Source: Eublepharis macularius | Taxonomy: Eukaryota; Chordata; Lepidosauria; Squamata; Eublepharidae | Length of the DNA stretch: 64,000 bases | Direction of reading: 5' to 3' | Assembly: GCF_028583425.1 (NCBI RefSeq) | Contig: NC_072792.1 | Coordinates: 12,140,176-12,204,175 of the forward strand | Part shown: positions 1 through 9,100 of the stretch, piece after piece | Layout of the letters: each line of letters begins with the position of its first letter | Numbering within the stretch: the stretch's first letter is position 1 | The notes under the pieces: model-generated | What the model saw: the letters and a program-made list of their open reading frames with translations, nothing else | Databases searched by the model: none | Told to the model about the DNA's origin: nothing | Made by a program: the position numbers and the translations under genes

Positions 1-447
1 GCACCGCGGGGGAGCATGCAAGGAAGATGTGCCCCCCCACGCTGCTCAGGTAAGTGGGGACGGGGTGTGGGGAGAGGGGGAAGGAGATCCCTCACCGCCA
101 GCGGGGGTCTGGGATCCCTACTGTGTCCCTTGGGCCTCAGACCAGGTCCTCTTGGCAACTAACTGGCTCTCTCACCACTTGTTCCTCTCTTCCACACCCG
201 GTTCCTCTCTATGGCCTGGAGCTCGGGGGTGCTCGTTACTCTGGCGGGCCCTCCTGAGCTGAGGTTGGAGGAGGGTGCTTGCTGTTTACCCATCGTGTGC
301 TCTGGTGTTGGGGTCACAGGGGCCTAGGGTTCCTATTCCCCCAGTGGGGGCGGGGTTTCCCTCTCTTTCACCCTCTGGCCCCCCGCCTCCACTTAGCTGG
401 CCAGCGGGGCAGCGCAACCACGTCACTGATGTCATTGCACTGCCCCA
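1..447. other. GC-rich upstream segment, unassigned
   Basis: Moderately G+C-rich sequence with several short open frames but no recognisable protein, splice pattern or repeat signature. It may be the body of a GC-rich squamate interspersed repeat whose tail follows, or simply flanking DNA. I see no gene here. Confidence 0.3.
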
Positions 448-565
448 CAAGTGGGCTCAGGGCAGATCACATCATTTAAAACCCAATAAACATCATTACA
501 TACAATTATCCATAAAAAAATCATAAAATTCATAAAAACATTACAAAAATCTTAGTAAATTTATC
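448..565 (-). mobile_element. LINE (L2/CR1-type) 3' tail fragment
   Basis: The phrase AAGTGGGCTCAGGGCAGATC followed by A-rich ATTTAAAACC/CATAAAA sequence is the reverse-oriented 3' end of the LINE family also seen at 28490, 52583, 53640 and 61559. Only the tail is recognisable. Confidence 0.5.
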
Positions 566-1170
566 ATGATAATAAATAAATAATTTCCAAGATGGCAGCA
601 ATCACTGGATGGCTATTTGTTTAGCTCCATTTGGATAAAACCCATAGGCAATAACTGATGTAATTTTCAGGTGCAATTAAGCCATTGAAGCAGGGGGGCG
701 GAACGTCTGATGGGGAGGCACAATCCCCCTTAGATCATTCTTTCACTTCCTCCTCCTACAAGGCCTCTGCTATTCATAACTGGTAGGCAAATTTTAATTG
801 ATGTAGCTGTGAGTTGTGGCATACCTATTTATTGTTTGAGACTATTCTATTTTGACAGATTATTGCAAGGTGGTTATGTTTCTTAACAAGTGGTGGTTTC
901 TGTATCTTAAACTGTAAGTACCTCAAAAAGGCTCCATTATTGGCATTTTGTAATATGCTGTTGAATCTGAATTATTAACGAGTTAAAAAGACAGGCAATC
1001 AATTACAAAATTTGTAATTAGTTGATGGTCCTAGAATAAATGGCTGAAAGTTAAGTCAGCCAATGAGAATCTCTCAGATAATTAAATAAGTTAATCGATA
1101 TCTCTCATACAGGTGATCATTTAAAACTATTGAATGGTTTCTTCTCTGTCTGATGTAGACTGCTTATTGT
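566..1170. other. A+T-rich intergenic DNA
   Basis: No gene or clearly classifiable repeat seen. Confidence 0.4.
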
Positions 1171-1174
1171 TCAT

Positions 1175-1176
1175 GG

Positions 1177-1221
<45 letters not shown>

Positions 1222-1336
1222 GGTGTGTGTGTGTGTGTGTATGGTGTTTGTGTATATCTCTATCTCTATCTCTATCTCTATCTCTATCTCTATCTCTATC
1301 TCTATCTCTATCTATATATGTGTATGTGTACACTAT

Positions 1337-1368
<32 letters not shown>

Positions 1369-1405
1369 GGTGTGTGTGTGTATGTGTATACACATACATA
1401 TATAG
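1175..1405. repeat. Compound microsatellite: (CTGT)n, (CT)n, (GT)n, (CTCTAT)n, (ACAT)n
   Basis: A run of simple repeats changes unit five times: tetranucleotide CTGT to about 1208, CT dinucleotide to 1220, GT to 1240, a hexanucleotide CTCTAT block at about 1255-1313 (roughly ten units), then ACAT (about 1336-1363) and a further GT run. It yields spurious frames of Arg-Asp or Ser-Leu repeats on either strand. Confidence 0.9.
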
Positions 1406-1410
1406 TAGCA

Positions 1411-2640
1411 TATAGTGTACAGTATAGTATTGTTTGCTATACTATTTGCTATATTATATTGTTTATTATACTATACTACAGTATACTATCATACAATATT
1501 GTTTTCAGCTAAGCCATTAGTAGTGATTAATGTCTCATAGGGGATAATTAAAATGGAATTAAAACTCTGCTTTTAAATGTGCTACCAATGAAAGATCACT
1601 TCAACCACTCTCATCAATAATCATGTTTTGTCTTGAGCCCTGCACTTAAATTCATTTTCCTTGAAATGGACCTACAAAGGGTCGTATACACACATGCATG
1701 AGAATTGTTTCCCCATGAGATAATTCAATTGTGGGGGCAGTTATGTATATGAATAACAAACTCACAGAGTCTTTCTACACAAGACGTCTCAGTGCAAGTT
1801 CATCAAGTGTAGAGAGAAGTAATGTTAGCTGGGAAGTATAGTTTAAAAAGTCAGAGCCGATGGAGATTGCTCATCAGAGGGTGTGTTAATTTCATCGTCA
1901 CCTCCCGGAAGGCTCTATCAATTTCACCCTTCCAGTCTAAATATGTGAGGGATCCAAACCAGAGGGCAGCAAGGAATGGAAATGGGCTGGAGCTGCCTTC
2001 CAGAGCCAGGCCTGGACCTGGAGAGGTTCTAATGGGCTGAAGTTTCCCTTCTGGCATTTCACAGCCCCTTCAGTGTAGAGCAAAGCCTTTGCCCTGCCGC
2101 CAGCTGCATGTTTTTAAACTACCCTTCCTGGCTACCATTGCATCTCCCGACACATGTTCTTCATGTGTCAGATGTCTCATATAGAGAGACTCACAGTGTA
2201 GGGTTGCTTTTTCCCACCCAGCCACCCTGATAGTGTGGAGGGTGACAGTGAATGAGAAATGCCCATGTTATGGGTCTGACTTCATACTTGACTTTTTTCC
2301 CGAATGAGGACTCAAAGCAGCAGCTTATATTGAGGTTTTCCACATAGCTTTTTTTTTGTTAGTTCTCGCATCATCCTGGTTTGCTTTATCTCCTGATTGC
2401 CACACTAATTTTTTGCCATTATTGTTTGCCTTTTCCCCTCAGGTTTTTCCCAGTTCTTTTAAGACCAGTTTAATTTCAGTCCTTTTCTGGAATCGATTTT
2501 TCCTTGTGCGTCATGTTTCTTTTGGTTTTGTTAGTCCCGCCTGCTCCAACCCACTTTTCAATGACCGGACGTTCATCATCACTGAACTGCTCCTCTCCCC
2601 TGCCTTCCTTTTCTTCCCTCCTGGTTTTGTTTTTGATCTT
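1411..2640. other. Intergenic DNA, unassigned
   Basis: A+T-rich sequence. One 105-codon open frame at 2356-2673 lies in a pyrimidine-rich tract and encodes a low-complexity Phe/Ser/Leu string. I see no family resemblance and treat it as noise. Confidence 0.4.
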
Positions 2641-2654
2641 TTTAAAATGGTCAA

Positions 2655-2893
2655 TTCCAGATTGATATATTGACTGACTATTGTAATAACAGGTGCAGCA
2701 AGTTCTCTGAATCCCCAGCTTTCATTATTTTAAAAAGTAAGTCTCCAGCCCCTTCCATTGTGGAGATATACCTTTTCCCTTATATCTTTGCAAGGGAAGG
2801 GGCTAGAGACTTTTTTTTAAATGAAAGCAGGCAATTCAGGCAACTTGCAGCACCTACTATTACAATGGTAGGTGGGCATATCAATATGAATTT
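2655..2893. mobile_element. Palindromic MITE
   Basis: Two arms of about 110 bp are inverted copies. ATTGTAATAACAGGTGCAGC near 2679 reappears inverted as the GCACCTACTATTACAAT segment ending near 2865. AGCCCCTTCC near 2748 pairs with GGAAGGGGCT near 2795. The arms enclose a tiny loop. This is a hairpin-type non-autonomous DNA transposon, family not assigned. Confidence 0.6.
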
Positions 2894-3309
2894 TTGAAAA
2901 GTAAAGTTTTAAAAAATCCTTACTTTCTATTTCTATATGAAATTGATGAACTTTAAAAACTGAAAAGCCCCGGTGGCCCAGGTGAGAGAGGCAGCCACTT
3001 TGGGCACCGGGAAAAGCAGCATGGTTTGAAAAGCACATAGCCACTGCTGATCTGGGCTCCGTCCCCACAGACATTGGTTTGCCCCTCTGATGCTGCCCCC
3101 TACCTCCTGGCTCTGGGTCAGCCCAGGCAGGGATCTCCAGTTTAGACTGGTGGGAAGGGAGGGCCTTAGGCATGGGTGTGGAGCTGCTCCTCTTTTAGGT
3201 TTCCCGATGAAAACAGTGGCAGCGTGTTCATGTTCTATCTTTTTTATAAAAAAAAAATTCCAACCCTTATATTGATAATCAATTCAATCCAATCAAGCTT
3301 GAATTCTCC

Positions 3310-3560
3310 TAGAAGCTAGAATAACAAAACTGAGGCTGTTGTACTTTGGTCACACTGTGAGAAGACGAGATTCTCTGAAAAACTCAATAATGCTAGGAAA
3401 AGTGGAAGGCAGCAGGAAAAGAGGAAGACCTAAAATGAGATGTCTTGACTCAATAAAAGAAGCCACGCCCTCCAGTTTGCAGGATGTGGTCAAAACAACA
3501 AAAAAGGGCTCCTCTGGAACCTGAAATGCTAGCAACTTCCAAGAATAACCTACCAGAGGT
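3310..3560 (+). mobile_element. RTE-BovB LINE fragment (C-terminal coding part)
   Basis: The frame at 3339-3524 reads MYFGHTVRRRDSL, then GKVEGSRKRGRPKMRCLDSI. This is the conserved C-terminal signature of RTE-BovB LINE ORF2 (usual form: YFGH..RR.DSLEK..MLGK.EG.R.RGR..MRWLD.I). The copy is a short 5'-truncated remnant. Confidence 0.75.
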
Positions 3561-4140
3561 ACAATCAAAATATCCAACTATTCATAAATATATTTATTTT
3601 TATTGTATATCAGTGAAAAGTGCAAAGTGCCGGAGTGCTATAAATATTAATAGTTAACTACAATTAATAAATACCACGATTAGTTACAATAAATTACACA
3701 ATAAATACTATACAAAAATATATCCCACGGATTACTAGTTTCATACAAAAGTCCAACCAGCGTGGAGACTCCATGAAAAGGACCTGCATAGATAAGTAGT
3801 AATTTTCATAAGATGTAGTTCACCGTTTCCTATAGCATAATTCTTTTTAAATTTTTATCTTCTGCAGTTGCTGTATCTCTTGAGGAGTGTAGATTCTCCA
3901 AAACCACGTGGTCTAATCATTCATGTTGAAAACCAGTATTCAACTGTAGAGCCTGACAGGTTTTTCCAGCATCTACCCCATTTCGACCATACGCTTTTTC
4001 AAAGGCTCACGATATACACTATAAGTCAAATTACAATAAACTAATACAATTAAATACTTGTCATCATCGTCTTCTACATATTTACAATCTCATCAAAAGT
4101 TGTTTACTTACAATCTCCAAACCAAGTTCTAACACGTCAC
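3561..4140. other. A+T-rich segment, possible undetermined transposon
   Basis: A+T-rich stretch with a distinctive GC-richer part near 3950-4010. I cannot place it in a family and no coding potential is visible. Confidence 0.3.
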
Positions 4141-4189
4141 CAAGTTGGTACGAAGTCTGACGGTCTGCACCGTGAAGGGGCGGCTTGCC

Positions 4190-5000
4190 CATATTCAATT
4201 TAAGGAAATAATGGAAAGCACACTTGCCCATAGAGAATAATGTAGACAGTGATTGACCATAGGTGTCAATGGAAATCACGCTCGCCCTTAGGAAATAATG
4301 GGAACAGCGATTGCCCATTGGGAATAATGGAAACCACGCTTGCCCATATGGAATAAGGGAAAGCGCACTTGCCCATATAGAATAATGGGATAATGGCCTC
4401 AAGCATTCCCCATAGGAAATAAGGGAAATCACAATAGTCCATAAGGAATAATGGAAAGTTGTCCACAGAGAACAATGGGGACAGCGATTGCCCATAGGGA
4501 AAAATGGAAAGAATGTATCCCTATAGGGAATAAAGGGGACAGTGATTGCCCATAGGGAATAATAGAAAGCATGCCTGCCCATAGGGAATAATGGGCACAG
4601 CGATTGCCCATACAGAATAATGGAAATCGAAATTGCCCATAGTGGCTGATTCCGCACACGTTGGATAATGCACTTTCAATGCACTTTATCAATCGTTTGA
4701 GGTGGATTTTTTGTTCCGCACACAAAAAAATCTGTTCCAAATGATCTATAAAGAGGATTGGAAGTGCATTATCCAATGTGTGCAGAATCACTCAGGAATA
4801 CTGGGACCTTCGATTGCCCGTAGGGAGTAATGGAAAACAGGCTTGCCAATAGGGAATAATAGGACAGTGATTCCCTGTGGGCAATCTTGATTTCCAATCT
4901 TGATTTTCAAATGTTGTTGTTATTATTATAATTCCCTATGGGCAAATGTCCTATCATTACTTTTGGCAATCATGTATTGTCTATGGGCAATCGCAGTTCT
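4190..5000. repeat. Alternating minisatellite (TTGCCCATAGGGAATAATGG core)
   Basis: About 25-30 diverged units share a core close to TTGCCCATAGGGAATAATGG. Two sub-types alternate, one followed by AAA..CACGC and one by GGACAGCGA, giving a higher-order period near 58 bp. From about 4872 the core appears inverted (CCCTGTGGGCAAT, CCCTATGGGCAA). A MITE interrupts it at 4644-4793. The 191-codon and 120-codon minus-strand frames here are by-products of the repeat. Confidence 0.8.
4644..4793. mobile_element. Palindromic MITE, copy A
   Basis: An element of about 150 bp starts GGCTGATTCCGCACACGTTG and ends with the inverted form (AATGTGTGCAGAATCA). Internal TTCCGCACACAAAAAAATC is part of the hairpin. 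A second copy lies at 41120-41269. It interrupts the minisatellite. No clean target duplication was found. Confidence 0.7.
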
Positions 5001-5017
5001 TTGTTTTAGTACATCCC

Positions 5018-5105
5018 AGCTTATGCTACAATAAAGTTTGTTCGTCTTAAAAGTGGCACTGGACTCTCTTATTTTCCAACTACAGACTAACACGGCTAAG
5101 TCCTC
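5018..5105 (+). repeat. Dispersed palindromic repeat family, 3' half
   Basis: AGCTTATGCTACAATAAAG, then a TCTTAAAAGTGGCACTGGAC segment, then CAGACTAACACGGCTA. This is half of the palindromic repeat seen in full at 10190-10355 and 25085-25312. Such sequences are common in reptile genomes. I do not assign a superfamily. Confidence 0.6.
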
Positions 5106-5302
5106 AATAGTTACTGCAGTCTATGCCCATTGAAATCAATGGGCTTAGACTGGAGGGACTCTGTTTAGGATTGCATTGTCAATTAGCCTGCAAGAGGAGT
5201 CTGTCGGCGCAGGCACCTTTCCAAACCATTCCTCTAACTGCCAATGGAAGCACCGAACACCTTCCACCAAGGAAGCAAAATCAGGGCCCCCAAAGGCCGA
5301 GG

Positions 5303-5531
5303 TAGGGTTGCCAGCTCCAAGTTGGGACATTCCTGGAGATCTGGGGAGTGAAACCTGGAGAAACCTGGAGAGAGCGAGGTTTGGGGAGGGAAAGGACCTT
5401 TGCATGGCGTAATTCCATAGAGTCCACCCCCAAAAGTAGCCATTTTCTCCAAGTGAACTAATCTCTGTGGCCTGGAGACCAGTGGTAATTCCGAGAGATC
5501 TCCAGCCACTACTTGGAGGCTGGCAACCCTA
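5303..5531. mobile_element. hAT-type MITE (TAGGGTTGCCAGC ends)
   Basis: A 229-bp element with terminal inverted repeats TAGGGTTGCCAGC / GCTGGCAACCCTA. It is flanked by GGCCGAGG (5295-5302) and GTCCGAGG (5532-5539), an 8-bp target-site duplication with one mismatch, as expected for hAT elements. It lies about 160 bp upstream of the CpG island. Confidence 0.75.
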
Positions 5532-6093
5532 GTCCGAGGGCGGGCTTCTAAATTGGCAGGGCAGTCAGAAAAAAGACCTGACGATGTTATATTGGTCGTT
5601 GTCTGCCACCTCCTGTTTGCATGCCTCTCTCCCAAGACTTCCATGGATGCCCTATTTTGAAGTGTGCGTGTGGGGCGTGTGGTCCAAAAACTTGTCTGCT
5701 GGGCCGCGCCTGCGCCTTCCCCAGCCCTGCCGGCGCTCTTAGCGGCGAGCCTCTCCACCCCGTCTGCGCATGCTCAGATGGCGGCGCGGGCCCTGCAGTT
5801 CACTCTCCATCCACAGGTGGCGGAAGAGAGCGGATCGCGCGAGGGCGAGCGGGGACACTCGATGGTCGGCGGCGGCGGAGGCCCGAGAGCGTCGCGCTGC
5901 TGCCCTCAACTTCCGGCGCGCGCGCGAAGGGGCCGAGCGGAAGAGGCGGGGCGTGCCGTTTCGGGGGGCCGGAGGCGGGGCCGAGGCCTCCTCTGCGCCG
6001 GGCCTCTTCCCCGCTGCGGGGCGCGCTCTCACGTTCCCTTTCCGAACCCGTGTCCGGCGGGACGGAGCCGCGGGGCCGGGGAGCGGCGGAGCG

Positions 6094-6134
6094 ATGGCCG
6101 AGGCAGCGGCCGTCGCGCTCTCCGAGGCTGGCTG
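6094..6134 (+). CDS. TDRD3: TDRD3 coding exon 1
   Basis: The ATG at 6094 lies in a good context (GCGATGG, G at -3 and +4). The exon encodes [13 protein letters not shown] plus the first two bases of Trp14. The donor is GTGAGT at 6135-6140. I chose this start because the peptide matches the known short alanine-rich N-terminus of vertebrate TDRD3. The frame stays open upstream as far as an ATG at 5770, so an N-terminally longer form cannot be excluded from sequence alone. That stretch is GC-rich and reads as low-complexity Arg/Ala, so I treat it as 5' UTR. Confidence 0.9.
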
Positions 6135-9100
6135 GTGAGTGAGGCGCAGGGGCCGGCCGGGCGGGGGGGGGGGTGCCTGACACGTGGCGGCGGGGACACG
6201 CGTTACGACGATGGCACGCCCTCGTGTCGGTGCAAGGCGTGTTAGAAGAGAAAGGGGCGCCCCTCTGCAGGCGGGGCCTGGGGATCTCCTGGAGTGACGG
6301 CCGACCCTCTCCGGGCTGCAGAGGCCCCTGGGTTGGGGTTGGGGTTGGGGTTGGCGTAAAGACCGGGCCGGTGTCTCCCGGGGGGAAAGGGCGCCTCCTG
6401 AGGGCGGGATCCGTGGCCGTTGAGCCCCGCTGAGCTCCCTGCCCCATTGAGCCCTCTCTGCTCCTCAGCTCCCAGTCGCCTAATGATACTAATGCCGCTC
6501 TTGTGGACAGGTTAGCGCCCCACTCAGAGCAGTGAACAAAGTCAGGGCTTCTTATTAACAGCAACAACCGTAGTGTGCTTATATGGCACCCTTCTGGACA
6601 GATTAGTGCCTCTAAAATGCGATAATGTTCGCTTCCCTTCTTGAAATTGCCCCCTCTGCTCTTCCGCTCCCAATCTCTGAGAAGTTCCTAATGATAATAA
6701 TGCCGCTCTTAGTGCCCCACTCAGAGCAAAATCAGGATGATGATGATGATTAATAATTATTATTCTTATTAATAATAACAACAGCAACAAAGTGCTTATA
6801 TACCACTCTTCTGGACGCATTAGTAATAATAATAATAACATTCGATGTATATCCTGCCCTTCAGGACAACTTAATGCCCACTCAGAGCGGTTTACAAAGT
6901 ATGTTATTATTATCCCCACAACAAGAAACACCCTGTGAGGTGGGTAGTGCTGAGAGAGCCGTGACTGACCCAAGGCCACCGGGCTGGCTTCAAGCGGAGG
7001 AGCAGGGAATCAAACCCGGCTCTCCAGATTAGAGTCCTGCCTCTCTTAACCACTACACCAAACTGGCTCTCGATTAGTGCCAGACTAAACAAAGTTGGTG
7101 TTATTCTCATGGACATCTGCATGGCGCTGAATTATACCGAGCCTGCAGAGAGACAACAATAACAGTGTGCTTATATACCGCTCTTTTAGACAGGTTGTGC
7201 CCTGCTCACAGCCGTGAACAAAGTCAGGGTTGTTATTAATAGTGTGTGCTTATATACCACCTTCCTGGTTAGTGCCAAACTCAGAACAGTGAACAATTTA
7301 GTGTTGTTATAATCCCCACAATGCAGCTGGGGCTGAGAGGAGTGGCTCACCCAAGGCCACCTGCTGAGCTCAGGGCAGTCGTCCTGGGATTGGAACTAGC
7401 AGAGTGCTGATCCACATCCCAACCACTTAACTGCTAACCTGCAGCAGCTCTGCGTACAGAGGCACAGAAGTGTTCGTTTGCTGCTTTCCTTTTACTGTCT
7501 CTTTTAAACGCTTATCCAGAGAGTAAATGATGCAGAATGTTTTTGAGTTGCAGGTATCCTTAAATAGAAAAAACCCGGATGTTTTGTCTCAAGAGATAAG
7601 ATGGGAGGGGGTAAGTTAATTAGTAAGGGACATAAAATATAGTAATAATAATAATACTGACAACAGTGTGCTTATATATCGCCCTTCTGGACACATTCAG
7701 TCAGTGTAATATCCCCTCAATACAGTTGGGGAGTTGGGCTGAGAGGAGTGGCTTGCCCAAGGCCACCTGCGGAGCTCATGGCAGTAGGCATCGTCGAACC
7801 AGCGGAGTGTGTTTGGCATCCCAGCCACTTAACCACTATGCTACAGCAGCTCTCATCTGGAGTTGGCAACCCTTTTGGGGGGTGAGAAGAGGGCTTGGAT
7901 AAATGTTCAGCCATCCACATGTTGCACTAACATAAAAGATTAGGCTGCCAACCTGCAAAGAGACATTATCTGTCCACTGGATATGGATCCTACCTTGGTT
8001 CACTATTGCATGTGCTCTGTGCTCATCTGTGTAAGTGTGCGTGCGGGGGTAGAGACCTGGGTTTCTTTGCTGAGAGAAGTACCACCTAAATTCTGATCTG
8101 TTGGTGGGGAAACAAACACTCAGATGTGCTGTACCGAGCAGCTTCGTTTTGCTAAGAATTACAAACAGAAGTAGGACTTCTTATCAGCTGTGTAATGTAA
8201 GTTACTATCCTCGACCTGTTCTAGATGCGCTGTGGGAATGAGGTGGTGGGATGCTGGGGAAGGATGACATTTTTCAAAGTCCCCCCCTCTTTTTAGCTCC
8301 CTGCAAACAGAATCTCTTCACACAGCACGTGAGAAGTTATGCTTCAACTTTCCCTTGAGGTATTGATTTTTTTACTTGCTGGAAACTTTAAAAGCACAAT
8401 AATATTAAAAATGCAACCCCCTTCCACCCAGAGTCTGAAATGATACAACCCATTCTACCGCTTTATTTTGCTGCCCAGGTCACAAGATACATTTTTGTCA
8501 GTCCGTACATGTTTGTTTTTTTATTGCAACGTGTTACTTGAGTCTGTACATGTTTGCTTTTCTACTGTATTCTGTTTCCCATTTGCTACTTAGAAGAAGG
8601 AACTTGATTAGGATTTCCTTGTAGGACTTCTGGAAGGGAAGTTTTACTTTCCACAGGCCTTCAAAGGTGATAGAAGACATATGGCGCCCTTCAAACATGG
8701 AAAACACTTCGTGTGCATTGCCTTGGTGATCCTGGAATGCACAATTCTGTGCTGAAGGATTTTGAAGGGATGGTATTCTCTTCTGCCTTCAGGTTCCTTG
8801 CAGTGCAAGTACAGAGAACTGTGGGGAGAGGGAACCGGGGACTGACCTGGAGCCGCTGCCCAGAAGCAGCCTAGAAGGGGAATTTATGGACTCCTGTAGT
8901 AAATACTTGTCACTTATACAGCACTGTAGAAAAATTCAGTTTTCCCAGTGCATCTTTTCAGTGATTCTGTAACCAGGGTTGCAGAGGCGGGCAATGGCAA
9001 ATCACCTCTGTTAGTCTCTTGCCATGAAAACCGCACCAGGGGTCGCCATAAGTCAGCTATAACTTGAGTAATGAATCAAAGGACCCACAGCAGTCAGGAC

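Larger units (their letters stand above)
5690..6430 (+). promoter_or_regulatory. TDRD3: CpG-island promoter and 5' UTR of TDRD3
   Basis: This segment is strongly G+C- and CpG-rich against an A+T-rich background, and it surrounds the TDRD3 start codon. No TATA box is evident. Motifs I can read are an NRF1-like TGCGCATGC at 5765-5773, a YY1-like AGATGGCGGC at 5776-5785, an ETS-like ACTTCCGG at 5909-5916, and two GC boxes (GAGGCGGGGC near 5943, GGAGGCGGGGCC at 5971-5982). This is the usual make-up of a housekeeping promoter with dispersed starts. The exact transcription start cannot be read from sequence. Transcription probably begins between about 5760 and 6000, giving a 5' UTR of 100-330 nt. 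Confidence 0.8.

Noticed and set aside
1127..1512. Frames of Arg-Asp, Ser-Leu or Tyr-Leu repeats
   Set aside because: Translation of the compound microsatellite.
4082..4791. Minus-strand open frames of 191 and 120 codons (LWAISISIILYGQ-like repeats)
   Set aside because: They are direct read-outs of the minisatellite, and the repeated LYGQSL/FPMG words follow the DNA period. There is no promoter, splice site or family.
4190..4870. CRISPR-like array
   Set aside because: The repeats are diverged and contiguous with no unique spacers of constant length, and the genome is vertebrate.
5621..6567. Overlapping frames of 173, 193 and 255 codons on both strands around the promoter
   Set aside because: G+C-rich CpG-island sequence opens all frames by lack of stops. 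Only the 41-nt exon 1 segment matches a known protein.
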